This document shows, piece by piece, positions 34,471 through 44,470 of a stretch of DNA of 64,000 nucleotides (its first letter is position 1; each line of letters starts with the position of its first letter). This DNA is from Sphingobacteriia bacterium (GTDB taxonomy: Bacteria; Bacteroidota; Bacteroidia; Bacteroidales; UBA7960). Under the pieces are notes generated by a model. The model ran no database searches, had not been told where the DNA came from, and saw only the letters and a list, made by a program, of their open reading frames with translations. The DNA lies in contig JAABRR010000009.1 of the NCBI GenBank assembly GCA_011390785.1, forward strand, positions 1-64,000, given 5' to 3'. A program made the position numbers and the translations under genes.

Positions 34471-36750
34471 ATGAAGAAATTAACTATTTCCATTTTTGTA
34501 ACAATTACATTTTTCTTTACCTTCCTATCTGCCAGATCGCAGGAAATCAGTCCCTACCTGATTGGCACCAATGCCTGGCTACCACCCTGGATGGGAGGAT
34601 CAATTAACAACCTTTGGGATGAATTGGGAGATGCAGGCTTTCAACTGATCAGAATTGGTGGAAACGGTGCACAGGATGCCAATGCCTACAACCATCAGAG
34701 GGTTGGCGATTTAACAGAGCAGATCAGAGCAACCGGAGCCGATGTTATTCTCCAGGTTCCACGCTCCCACACCGCAGCGCAAACTACAGCCCTGATTGAA
34801 TACATAAACGGTACGCGCGATTTGAATGTCAGGTTTTGGTCTATTGGTAATGAACCCAATCTCAACAATGATCATTCAACAGCCATTCCTGTTGCCGATG
34901 TGGCAGCCTACATCCGCCGAATTGCCACCGCATTGAAAACATACGATCCTACCATAAGAACCATTGGCCCCACTACCGCATGGTTTGACACCAACTACCT
35001 AAATCCGTTATTGGTGAATGCCGGCCCCAATAATGTAGCAGGCACCGATGAAAATGGAAACTATTATATTGATATCCTGAGCTGGAACCAGTATCAGATT
35101 ACATCGGGTGCAGGATATGAAAACACCATCAATTCAGGGATCAATATTGTAAATACTATCAACGCTACCCGACCCGAAGAGAATAAAATGTCGTGGATGA
35201 TGTCTGAGTTTAATGGCCATTACAACAATGATCTTGCAAATCCCGATCAAAAAACCTGGAGCTTCAATGCCGGACAAATGTTTGCCGAAATGTATGACAT
35301 TGGCATGAGAAAGGGTGGTTTTGCCTTGTGCAGCTGGAGTGTTTTTGAGTCAGGTGGAAGTCGTATTGCCGGTGATCTTGGATTGTTTGATCTTACAAAT
35401 AATGAATACAGGGGCCGCTCTACCTATTACCATAGCCTTATGCTGGGCAGGCACATGAAAACGCAATATCTTCCCAACCAGAAGAATATTTCCAGTGTTA
35501 CCATCAGCTCTATGGGCGATGAAGAAGGATTTTCGGTAATGATCATCAACAGAAACAAAACAACAGGATACAACTACTCCCTGAGTTTTAACGGAGAATA
35601 TGGCTCGGCAGAGACTTTAAAAATTGCCGTTGATGCGGGTCTTGAAAAAGAAATAACCGGGCATATCGAAAAAGTAACTACTCAAATGCTTGTGTTTGAT
35701 GCTGAAGGATTTTTGGTTAGAAAATATATCTACTCAGAACCCAATGCCAACAATTATATTGGCCCCATGGTTACTGATTATTCCAGCCCGGCAGCAACAA
35801 CCGGATCCTTGATTTTTATCAGTCCTGAGCATGGTTCGAAGTATAAGTCAAATGAAGATTTAATAGTAGAAGTCGAAGCTACTCACCCTGACGGTATTGA
35901 TTCCGTTAGCCTTAGCATCGATGGCGAATATGTTGGCACCATTTCAGAAGCGCCCTTTGTGTGGAATGAAGAAGACACCCTGCTTGCTGAGCTGGAACCG
36001 GGATATTATGATTTGAAATCGGTGGCTCATATTGCCAATGGCGATAGCATTATTACTCAAATTAGTTTTAACATCATTCTATCCTTTGCTCCCGATGAAC
36101 CCATGCCGGTGCCGGGAATTATACAGGCTGAATTTTACAGTGATATGTTTGGCATACAAACCGAGGCAACTTCTGACATAGATGGTGGACTAAACGTGGG
36201 TTATCTTGATGTAGGCGATTGGATGGATTATGAAGTAAATGTGACTGAAACTGACCAATACTGGGCTGTTTTTAGGGTAGCAGGCTGGCTGAACACGGGC
36301 AAAATTGCCTTAAGAAATGCTGCAGGTACGACCCTTGCCAGAACTGATATACCCAATACAGGGAGTTATCAGACCTGGACAAATGTGGACGGATCATCTC
36401 CATTTGTTCTTCAGAAGGGAGAACAAACTTTGCGAATTTACATTGAAGGAGCTCCTTTCAACCTTAACTATTTCAATATCATACCTTACGATCCCACCAA
36501 TACCGGAAACCTGGAAATTGATGATCTCAGGATATTTCCCTTGCCTGTAAAAGACCAACTGAATTTGCAAGGTATTAGGGGGATTGAAAATATCAGTATG
36601 TATAATAACCTTGGGCAAAAGATTCTTGATATAAATCCTGATAAACGAACAGAAACATCACTGAATATGGGTTTTATGATAAGTGGGCTTTATTTTTTAC
36701 ATCTATCAAATGGCCAGGCAACAAGCATTCATAAAATCGTAAAGCAGTGA
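34471..36750 (+). CDS. clan GH-A glycoside hydrolase with Ig-like, CBM6 and T9SS domains
   Basis: Start at ATG 34471 (MKKLTISIFVTITFFF); the track begins at a TTG 30 bases upstream. The catalytic barrel (~25-330) is related to the 29604 enzyme: FWSIGNEPN (acid/base), MMSEFNGHYN (nucleophile), LIRIGGNGAQD, CSWSVFESGGSR. Then a beta domain, an Ig-like domain (~455-545), a CBM6 (~555-680; QAEFYSDMFGIQTE, YLDVGDWMDYEVNV) and a T9SS sorting domain (IFPLPVKDQLNLQGI). So it is a surface-bound or secreted, modular version of the same enzyme type. Substrate unknown. Confidence 0.85.
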   Translation: MKKLTISIFVTITFFFTFLSARSQEISPYLIGTNAWLPPWMGGSINNLWDELGDAGFQLIRIGGNGAQDANAYNHQRVGDLTEQIRATGADVILQVPRSHTAAQTTALIEYINGTRDLNVRFWSIGNEPNLNNDHSTAIPVADVAAYIRRIATALKTYDPTIRTIGPTTAWFDTNYLNPLLVNAGPNNVAGTDENGNYYIDILSWNQYQITSGAGYENTINSGINIVNTINATRPEENKMSWMMSEFNGHYNNDLANPDQKTWSFNAGQMFAEMYDIGMRKGGFALCSWSVFESGGSRIAGDLGLFDLTNNEYRGRSTYYHSLMLGRHMKTQYLPNQKNISSVTISSMGDEEGFSVMIINRNKTTGYNYSLSFNGEYGSAETLKIAVDAGLEKEITGHIEKVTTQMLVFDAEGFLVRKYIYSEPNANNYIGPMVTDYSSPAATTGSLIFISPEHGSKYKSNEDLIVEVEATHPDGIDSVSLSIDGEYVGTISEAPFVWNEEDTLLAELEPGYYDLKSVAHIANGDSIITQISFNIILSFAPDEPMPVPGIIQAEFYSDMFGIQTEATSDIDGGLNVGYLDVGDWMDYEVNVTETDQYWAVFRVAGWLNTGKIALRNAAGTTLARTDIPNTGSYQTWTNVDGSSPFVLQKGEQTLRIYIEGAPFNLNYFNIIPYDPTNTGNLEIDDLRIFPLPVKDQLNLQGIRGIENISMYNNLGQKILDINPDKRTETSLNMGFMISGLYFLHLSNGQATSIHKIVKQ

Positions 36751-37266
36751 TGAGTAATCACGGAAATATACAGAGCGGCAGAGGAATCAAACAAACCTGT
36801 TCCTTTTTGACTTCGACACATGGTTTTTAAATACAAACCAGATTGCTAATCTACCCCTTGGTTGTTACTGCCTGATTTTTCTGCAGTCTGTTAGTCTTTG
36901 CAAACCTTATTTCTTTTTTAACCTTAGTAGGTTAAGGGATTACCCGGAAAAACAAAACCTTATTACCGTATTACCTATATCTACATTGCGCTGCAATCAT
37001 CCGATTTCAATTTCCGGGTTTCTGCTGCAGCGCATCTGTTATTTTGTCCATTCTTTTTCTACTAAGGTTTCTTGAATGAAAATAAGTTTTTTTAATTTTT
37101 ATTTTCAATCTCAGCAGCTTATCGAATTAAGATAACTAACAGGTTTCGTTAGACTGAAGGCTCTTAGGGTTACATGCAATAGGGATTAATTCCCTGTATT
37201 CTGCACGTGAGATGTCTAGGACGCATAATAGGAAGGTAAGGTTACTGCTTGCAGGGAGACTTTAAA
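36751..37266. other. intergenic region at the end of the first polysaccharide locus
   Basis: About 520 bases without a gene. It contains several short inverted repeats: TGCGCTGCA (36987-36995) with TGCAGCGCA (37026-37034), and AGGGATTAATTCCCT near 37180. No coding remnant could be identified. Confidence 0.5.
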
Positions 37267-37310
37267 CCGTAAGTGCAAAAATCGTCTGTTCTTCATCTTT
37301 GCACTTACGG
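37267..37310 (-). terminator. hairpin terminator of the polyglycine-hydrolase-like gene
   Basis: CCGTAAGTGCAAA (37267-37279) pairs exactly with TTTGCACTTACGG (37298-37310) around an 18-base loop; it is followed on the minus strand by TTTAAA. It lies 17 bases after the stop of the 37328-39808 gene. Confidence 0.65.
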
Positions 37311-37327
37311 ATGTTTTATAATTTTAT

Positions 37328-39808
37328 CTATCTCACTATCATTCGTCTGCTCTGCATGCTTTGGCCAATTTGAAGGGTATAAACGTAAATGCCGGCAGGA
37401 AGTTTGTCTAGCGGAAGTACGATGGTGTAATCTCCGGTTGACTGATTTTGTTGCACAGGGGTTAGTACCACACGGCCGTTTATGTCATGAATTCTAAGTT
37501 GTACAAAATCACTGCCTGGCACACTATAGGTAATATTGGTGAAACTACTGGCCGGATTAGGGTAGTTCTGCTGTAGCAGATCACTGTCTGCAGGTGTGCT
37601 TATATCGTCAGTATTCGTTGTAAAGGGAAGGATAATATCACCAATAGTGGTAACCAAATTGGCTGGGCTGTGGTTGCTTTTGTTAGAAAGTACAGCTATT
37701 ACCAGGCCATTATCACGATAGATCCGGATGTGAGATCTGGCACCAGTCCAACTACCGCCGTGTTCTGCAACTCTGCGGCTGTTGATCAATCTTCTTTCCC
37801 ACCCCAGTCCGTTTCGGCAGTTACCGGCGGTGTTGTCTCCACAGTTATCGCGGACAGCAGCCCAGAGTCGATCGTCTCTTACTTCTGCAGAAACGATTTG
37901 CCCATTTAGCGTTTGCCAACCGAAGCGTGCAAGATCAAGTGCATCCATTTCGATGCCACCGCCCAGAACTTTCCAGCTACTATTGCTGTACGAAGTAGGA
38001 GTATTGTTGTCATTGTAGGGAACGGCTCTTTCGTAGTTGGAAGGCAGGCTATTTTCGGTGAACTGAGCACGAAAAGAATTCAACCCATGGGGTATTGCTA
38101 TTTCATCGCGAACAAGCTGGGTAATATTTCTGCCGCTTACCTGCTCCAAAACAGCCCCTACCAGCGTAAAGGCATGTGTGGAGTAGCTTCGGGTAGTACC
38201 TGTGGTACAATTATTTAATAAAGTGCCCCAGATGGACGGGGCTGCTGCTGTAGCGCTGTTATAGTGTGTTGTTTGGTTGGCGATACCCGGGGATGTATCG
38301 TAATGAGGTATGCATCCAAGATGAGCCATTAGTTCATCTACCTGGTGGGAATGGCCGCTGGGTAGGTTATTGAGGTAAGTGCTTGTTGCATTGGTCAGGT
38401 CGAGTTGTATGGGCGTACGGTCTTCCAACCGGCCATTCGCTTCCAGTTTAGCGGCCAGTGTAGCGCCAACTACTTTCGATACAGATGCGGCATTATAGAC
38501 AGTCCGGCTGTGAGCCACCTTACCTTCTTCTAAATCAGCGAAGCCGAAGCCCCGACGGTAAACAGTCTGCCCATCCAGCACCACTGCTACTGAAATTCCC
38601 GGTATGTTATTGGTTTGAAGGTATTGAGTAATACTATTATCAATTTGTGCTTTCAAGGGATAGCGGTAGCGGTCGGAGTTCTCTATCCAAATACCGCTGT
38701 ATCTGGGCCCGTTGGGTGAATCGTTAAATTCAAAATCCAATAATCGGTAACCCTCGTCACTGTATTGTCGCCAAAGGTTGGCAAAATCTATTTCTGTACG
38801 GTTGGTTCGTACTTGTATTGCTTTTCCGGTGGGACGGGGTTCCCAGATAGCAGCATACCTTAATCCGTCTGGCGTATCGTATGCCTCATAGTCGATTACC
38901 CACAAGCCCAGGGCGCTTAGTTCATCTACTTTTTCCTGATAGCTGGTGCGCGTCATTTCCCGAAAAGCCGCCCAACCCATATTGCCTGGGTTCGCTTGCC
39001 AGATGGCCGCATATCTCATCCCTGCATCTGTTGAATAAATTTCCAGGTCTATGATTCTTCGACCCAGGTCTGTTTGCTCTACAAAATAATCTGCATAGGA
39101 GTCGCTGGTCATATTCCTTCGGGAAGACCATGCAATACCTTCGGTGTTTTTTATCCATATACCAGCAAAGCGCAAACCCTGGCTGGTCGTATAAGCTTCC
39201 TGGTCAATTACCCTGTAGCCATTATCACGGTATTGCGTCCACAAGTCATTATAGGCCTGGGAGCTGAGATCACGATGAGCAGCCCATGCCCGATTGTCTG
39301 TGTTACGTCGCCAGATCATGGCATAGCGCTGGTTGTTATCAAGGGTATAAGCATCTATATCAATGAGGATATAGTCATCATTACTGTATTGATTAAAAAG
39401 TTGAGTGAAGCTGTTGCTGCTGATGTTTCTAAATGAAGCCCATCCTAAATTCATAGCATAATCAATAGGGTCTCCCTTTAGTAAATAAACATCACCTGAG
39501 ATTCCTGTTTGTGATTTTGCTCCGGTGTTGCTTAATGGTTCTGTTAATTTTACATCGTTGACTTCTATACCCGACTCTTCAGTGGTTTCGCGGGCTCCGT
39601 CAAATACTGCTGATTCGGACTCTCTGTCTATTGGTGAATAAAACTCGAATGGCTCACTCAATAATTCACCGTCCTGATCACTTACCAATGACTGAGGGTT
39701 GAGCTTTTGTGTGGCTTGTCCGAAAAGAGGGATCGAAACAAAAAGTACGGTTAGAATTCGTAATAAAGAAAAAGGATGACGAAAAATAAATATGTAATGT
39801 AGTTTCAT
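37328..39808 (-). CDS. T9SS-secreted serine hydrolase with bacterial tandem repeat domain (polyglycine-hydrolase-like)
   Basis: An 826-residue secreted protein. The N-terminal half has at least five ~50-residue repeats of the type GWAAFREMTRTSYQ ... VIDYEAYDTPDGLRYAAIW, the bacterial tandem repeat domain 1 fold. The C-terminal half is a class C beta-lactamase-like domain: nucleophile motif SVSK in NAASVSKVVGATLA, YST in RSYSTHAFTLVG (YxN position), and HGGSW near the end. A T9SS sorting tail follows (NYPNPASSFTNITYSV). This two-part layout is the one described for fungal polyglycine hydrolases, which cut Gly-Gly bonds in plant chitinases, and for bacterial relatives of unknown target. Function by similarity only. 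Confidence 0.82.
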   Translation of the reverse strand: MKLHYIFIFRHPFSLLRILTVLFVSIPLFGQATQKLNPQSLVSDQDGELLSEPFEFYSPIDRESESAVFDGARETTEESGIEVNDVKLTEPLSNTGAKSQTGISGDVYLLKGDPIDYAMNLGWASFRNISSNSFTQLFNQYSNDDYILIDIDAYTLDNNQRYAMIWRRNTDNRAWAAHRDLSSQAYNDLWTQYRDNGYRVIDQEAYTTSQGLRFAGIWIKNTEGIAWSSRRNMTSDSYADYFVEQTDLGRRIIDLEIYSTDAGMRYAAIWQANPGNMGWAAFREMTRTSYQEKVDELSALGLWVIDYEAYDTPDGLRYAAIWEPRPTGKAIQVRTNRTEIDFANLWRQYSDEGYRLLDFEFNDSPNGPRYSGIWIENSDRYRYPLKAQIDNSITQYLQTNNIPGISVAVVLDGQTVYRRGFGFADLEEGKVAHSRTVYNAASVSKVVGATLAAKLEANGRLEDRTPIQLDLTNATSTYLNNLPSGHSHQVDELMAHLGCIPHYDTSPGIANQTTHYNSATAAAPSIWGTLLNNCTTGTTRSYSTHAFTLVGAVLEQVSGRNITQLVRDEIAIPHGLNSFRAQFTENSLPSNYERAVPYNDNNTPTSYSNSSWKVLGGGIEMDALDLARFGWQTLNGQIVSAEVRDDRLWAAVRDNCGDNTAGNCRNGLGWERRLINSRRVAEHGGSWTGARSHIRIYRDNGLVIAVLSNKSNHSPANLVTTIGDIILPFTTNTDDISTPADSDLLQQNYPNPASSFTNITYSVPGSDFVQLRIHDINGRVVLTPVQQNQSTGDYTIVLPLDKLPAGIYVYTLQIGQSMQSRRMIVR

Positions 39809-40069
39809 AAGATTTAAGATTTAGTTTTACTTTATCTTTAACTGTTTATATTAAAGTTACAAATAAATAACCTATATTTTCTATTGCACATGTAAAAAAT
39901 CGCACAAAAAGAGTAACATTTAGGGTAAATCGGTTTATGAAGTTCAATGAATTGCCCGAACTGAACGTTAGTGACCACAGGTTGATGTGAAAGGACCAGA
40001 TGTTGCAACTCCCAACGGCATTGAACTCTATCTTTTAGGTGGTATACAGATCGTCAGTTGCACAAGCTC

Positions 40070-41420
40070 TCAATTCTTAATTATATTTTTGGTTACAACT
40101 GTATCACCCATATATATCCTGACAATAAAATATCTTTTTTGCCAATCGGGAAGGTAAATGGTATCTGCATTCGGTGTTGACAGATAGAGTTTGCCTGAAG
40201 AGTCGTATATTTCAACCTTATCAATTGGTTTAGCAGATATTAACCTTATATAATCGGTTGCCGGATTTTGATAGACCAAAACATAGGATTCGGCTAATTT
40301 TAACAGAATAAACTCAAACATCTCTGAGTGGTAGGTTTTGTCTCCTGCTACAGCACTATAACCAGATATTTCAAATTAGGAATTAAGTTATATAGTGTAA
40401 ATGATACCAGATGTGTAGGTCGCATCCACAAGTATCGAGTCATTGGTTCCGAGCTGCATTGAATCAGGAAGTTCTATTACAGGCAGTTCAGCAACATGAA
40501 GAAAAACTGAATCGTTAGTGAAGCAGCTATGCTCATTTTCTACAGTGAGAATATAGTTCCCGGGCTGTGTTATAAGTATTGACCGGCTAGAATCTCCCGT
40601 ATTCCAGAGATAGGAGTTAAACCCTTCGGCAACCGACAATTTGTGGCCAAAACAGACTGTGGTTTCCAAACCCAGATCCAATACCGGAGAAGGTAAAACG
40701 GTTACCTGTTTCCTTATGGTATCTGTTCGGTATGGATAGAATGCCAGCAGGGTTACATCATATTCACCCGGTTCATCAAAAGTGTAATAAGGTTGAAGTG
40801 CCGTGGAAAAATTTTCTGGTCCGAAATCCCACCTGACAGAATCCAGGCCTGCTTCGTTAGTAACTTTAAAATGCACTGGTTCACCGCTACAAGGTTTTGG
40901 AAATGAAAAAGATGTTTTAAAGAAATAATTCTGGATGAATGTGGGTGTGGGGGCAATAAATGCATCAGTCCCTCCAAGATACAAACCCAGTTCGCTCGCA
41001 ATGATTGAATTCGCCGGATCATTGGGGTTTTCGATAATTCCCAGATATTTGGTTCCATCAGCTTGCCCAGATCCCTTGGTAATATAGATTTTCCCATCAG
41101 GAGCCAGTTGCATTTCATAAAAATCACTAGCCATGGGACTAAGTATCAAGCTTTTCAAATTTAATATTTCTTCGTAAGATTCTCCCCTGATATCAAATTG
41201 GTATAATCCATTTTCTCCACTTAGATTAGCATACAAATATTTCGAATCAGGCGAAAACTCAAGACCCCCGCCACCCCAACTTAAATCGTAATTTGGAAAA
41301 ATTAAAGGATTGCTCAGCTTTCCTGTGAAATTATAGATATTGCAAAAGAAAAAACAAGGGCAGTGATAAAAAGTGGTTTCGTCATCAGCCGGATTTATTT
41401 GCTTATTGTAAAGGCATCAA
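40070..41420 (-). pseudogene. broken gliding/PKD-type T9SS protein gene
   Basis: The reverse strand is open from about 41420 to 40388, without a plausible start. The front reads NPLIFPNYDLSWGGGGLEFS and SPDSKYLYANLSG, which is the middle of the large gliding-motility-associated family. YEMQLAPDGKIYIT is another family motif. A PKD domain (WDFGPENFSTALQPYYTFDEPGEYDVTL) and an Ig-like domain follow. A stop at 40388 interrupts it, and a separate 83-residue ORF (40070-40321) holds the T9SS tail (NPATDYIRLISAKPIDKVEIYD). The first several hundred residues and a signal peptide are missing. It is a decaying gene truncated at the 5' end and broken near the 3' end. Confidence 0.7.
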
Positions 41421-41675
41421 ATGTAAATGTTTTTTTTATTTGTTAAGATTTGTTTGCAAAAAAATTAAAGACGGATATAATTATTTGAAAAATAAGTCAT
41501 TAATATATTATGGTTTTACGGTAACATACGTTAAGGAAACAAAAGTTCAAACTATATAAAAAAAGAAATATTTTTGCCCTTGTAATACTATTGCGGAAAA
41601 CATTTAGGTCCTTTACCCACAACAATCCGATTTAAAAACAACAAAATTGTTCCATTTAAAAAATCCGATCTATCT

Positions 41676-42305
41676 ATGAAAAAACCAGCCATTACAGGAA
41701 TTTTGATCCTGTTCATCTTTGCGGCAATTGCCGGGGAAAACACATCCATCGCAGAGATTTCTGAAAATACCAGTACTGATGCAACTATAATGGATGAAGT
41801 AGCAATGCCTGCTTCTTATATAGGACTATCCTCAGGGATCAATTTTGGAGGTATGGTTGCCATAACAGGCGATTTTGGGCTAAGTCAGAAAACTTCGATT
41901 GCTCCATCGCTTGGTTTGGGGGCTTGGGGCTACAAACTGGGGCTTGATTTTAGGTTTTACCGTACTCAGTCTGTTGGCCGATTTTTTTCACTTGGTATCG
42001 GTAGATCAACCGGATTGCCTGAACCTCTCGAAATTGAAGCAGCTACTACCAGAGTTTCCAGTGGCGAAGAAGTTAGCATTAAATATGATCCGGTAAACAA
42101 TCTTAATCTGGGAATGGGTTATGCCTGGAAAATTGGAACCCGTTCCCGATTTGTGCTCGATTTCGGATATGCCATAAAAATTACACCCGGTGATGGTTAC
42201 GAAGTACTAAGTGGAGAAACCCTCAACGATGCATCAAAGATGGCGATGTCATGGTTAAGGCCGGGGGGATTAAGATTGGGACTGGGAATACATCTTGGAC
42301 TTTAA
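41676..42305 (+). CDS. small outer-membrane beta-barrel-like protein
   Basis: A 209-residue protein: signal peptide (MKKPAITGILILFIFAAIAG), a short acidic linker, and ~150 residues of alternating glycine- and aromatic-rich strands (SYIGLSSGINFGGM, SIAPSLGLGAWGYKLGLDFRFY, RLGLGIHLGL). The final pattern fits an outer-membrane barrel ending in a hydrophobic residue. No specific family recognised. It is encoded next to a deletion-bearing pseudogene on its right. Confidence 0.65.
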   Translation: MKKPAITGILILFIFAAIAGENTSIAEISENTSTDATIMDEVAMPASYIGLSSGINFGGMVAITGDFGLSQKTSIAPSLGLGAWGYKLGLDFRFYRTQSVGRFFSLGIGRSTGLPEPLEIEAATTRVSSGEEVSIKYDPVNNLNLGMGYAWKIGTRSRFVLDFGYAIKITPGDGYEVLSGETLNDASKMAMSWLRPGGLRLGLGIHLGL

Positions 42306-42362
42306 AAAAACTTCTCTTTTGTGAAATAGTTTTTTATACCTATATCCGTTTTTATAGCATTT

Positions 42363-42868
42363 TTGGTGGTATTATCATTGCCCTTGCAGGTGAAAAGCCA
42401 ACCCCCATTTAATCTAGAATGGTACAGTATAAAGACGCCTCACTATAGAATTGTTTTTCATGATGGTTTGCAGGACAAAGCGCTTGAAACTGCTGCCATT
42501 ATGGACCATGTATGGGAGATCGTACCCGATATTTATTCCGTTAAACCCGCACCAATAAGCCTGTATCTCAACAGCCTGACCACCACCCCCAATGCCTGTG
42601 TTACCCTTGCCCCACACCATATGCATTATTATTTGCACCCGCCACAAAATGCCAATATGCTGGGTAGTGCCGACTGGGAAATCTGTTTTTTGATTACAGA
42701 AATGGGCAAACGGCAGGCCATACCGAAGCTTTCCAATCCTATGGCGTGGATTTGTTGTTTGATCTTCACTTTTTCAGGTTCCCGGCCGAAATCGATCTGG
42801 GTATCCGCCTTGTAAGCACCACCGAAGAAAGCTATCAGCCGGAATTTATCTTCTTTCAGCGATTTTGA
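42363..42868 (+). pseudogene. remnant of a large outer-membrane protein with internal deletion
   Basis: The front (WYSIKTPHYRIVFHDGLQDKA, then NACVTLAPHHMHYYLHPPQNANMLGSADW) is the N-terminal region of large TolB/WD40-like Bacteroidota outer-membrane proteins. After ADW (about 42676) the frame changes: a shifted frame reads LGNLFFDYRNGQTAGHTEAF, then DLLFDLHFFRFPAEIDLGIRL, ending FFQRF at 42868, which looks like the last strands of the same protein. So the middle of a gene of several hundred codons has been lost, leaving about 100 codons of the front and 65 of the end. Confidence 0.7.
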
Positions 42869-42928
42869 TAATGCAACGTTAGTGCATAAAAAAGCAATTC
42901 AAACTTCTGGCAAGCATGGTGAGTTTTC

Positions 42929-43627
42929 TCAGGAATTTGCCTTATGATCATAAATTATATAAGCAATGTAAATTACCAGGCTTATTCCTGTTGTCCATAT
43001 CAGACCGGTTTTCAGACGATCAGTATCTTCACCAAAATAAGCCACAAGTGCTGCAAGGGGAATGATACCGGCCAGTGTGGCTCCTATATATTTCAGGTAA
43101 CCCATCCGTAAAACACCGCCAACAAAACTAATAGCATCATTGGATAAAACCGGGGCCAGCCTTGTAATAACCACTGCCCATAGGCCGTATTTGTTTACAT
43201 AAAGCTCCAGTTTCTCTTTTTTGCTTTCTCCAATAAGTCTGTCAATGGCCACCTCTCCCAGAAATCTTCCAATGATGTAACCTACCGATGAAGCAACAAA
43301 TATAGCCAGTACAGAAATGACGGCGCCCCAGAATGGTCCATAGGCCAGCACTGCAACCACCATCAACAGAAAGGAAGGAATTACAATTAAAAACATTTGC
43401 AGGGTCATGGCTACAACAATTATGATTGGTCCCCAGATACCCCACTCATTAACCCAGTTTGATATGCGTCTTTCGTTATTGCTGGTGAGTACTTCATAGG
43501 CTTCCTTTACAAAATTTTTAAAATCAGGAATTAGGAAATAAATCGCAATGATTCCCAATATCAAAATGCCACTAACAATTAAGGGCCATCTGGATTGAGA
43601 GTTTTTTGTTTTATTTCTTTTTGTCAT
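42929..43627 (-). CDS. TVP38/TMEM64 (DedA-superfamily) membrane protein
   Basis: A 232-residue inner-membrane protein with five to six membrane helices. The region VAMTLQMFLIVIPSFLLMVVAVLAYGPFWGAVISVLAIFVASSVGYIIGR and the later ITRLAPVLSNDAISFVGGVLRM with conserved glycine and proline are the SNARE-associated/VTT domain of the TVP38 family. These proteins move lipids across membranes; the bacterial substrate is not settled. Monocistronic, on the minus strand between two plus-strand groups. Confidence 0.85.
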   Translation of the reverse strand: MTKRNKTKNSQSRWPLIVSGILILGIIAIYFLIPDFKNFVKEAYEVLTSNNERRISNWVNEWGIWGPIIIVVAMTLQMFLIVIPSFLLMVVAVLAYGPFWGAVISVLAIFVASSVGYIIGRFLGEVAIDRLIGESKKEKLELYVNKYGLWAVVITRLAPVLSNDAISFVGGVLRMGYLKYIGATLAGIIPLAALVAYFGEDTDRLKTGLIWTTGISLVIYIAYIIYDHKANS

Positions 43628-44066
43628 ATTGTATCCGAAATATTTATGGAGTTTAGGGATTAAACAATATTAACAGGGTTAAGTTGATGTTATATACTGC
43701 AAAAGTACATATTGAAAAGGTTTTATAATTCATGAAAGGTATCTTTTGCTTCCTTGATTATACCTGTAAGGGCTTATGTAATTATCAGTTTCTTCATTAT
43801 AATAACGATCCCGGAAACCCGTCAAGCATTATCAATAATGAATTGAATAAAAATAATTCACTCCTTCTCTATTCACGAAACAGGTTATAGATAGAGAATT
43901 CAAACGGAATAAGTCGTTACAACCCCTATACCGATAATTTTAAGAATTTCATGCCAGATAGCACGAAAAAAACCAAATCGGATACAATGCAATCAAAGAT
44001 ATCTGTAAGAATGCTTCCGGGAAATTTTATTTCATAAATGATATTTGCACTATATTTAAAATATTA
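43628..44066. other. intergenic region left of the MITE-like element
   Basis: About 440 AT-rich bases. Nothing recognisable: no hairpin, RNA gene or coding remnant. Confidence 0.4.
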
Positions 44067-44318
44067 CACTGCCGTCCGAAAGTTTAATTGAAAAAGTGCC
44101 TGAGAATGCTTTAATTTGAAAAGTCTGCCAAAACATTTTCAAATATGGCACTCTACAGGCGAAGTAAAAATACTATCAAACCGTTATTAAAATAAAAAAT
44201 TTGAATTCATGCCCAATCGTATTTTATGGGGTTCGGTGCAAAAGTATCAATCAGCTAAGGGTACACATAAATACAAGATATGGGATCAGTTTGTAGCTTT
44301 AATTTTCGGACAGCAGTG
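44067..44318. mobile_element. MITE-like remnant of an IS4-type insertion sequence
   Basis: The ends are imperfect inverted repeats of 21 bases: left CACTGCCGTCCGAAAGTTTAA (44067-44087) and right, reverse complement, CACTGCTGTCCGAAAATTAAA (44298-44318). Between them the plus strand reads GSVQKYQSAKGTHKYKIWDQ then FVALIFGQQCFN and a stop, which resembles the N-terminus of IS4-family transposases (the K/Y-x-W-D-x-F-x-x-L-x-F-GQ region). At 252 bp it cannot encode a transposase. No clear target duplication. Confidence 0.6.
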
Positions 44319-44470
44319 TTTTAACTAATGCTATTATTTGTGATTTTCGGTATAGCATTTTGGCGTTTTGCTGATTTTGTTATAGTAATTTGAATATTTT
44401 CTTAGCATCTGGTTTTTAAATCGGGCCTATTTTTACAGGTTATCTAATTAAAAAAGAAGATCAAGAATAT

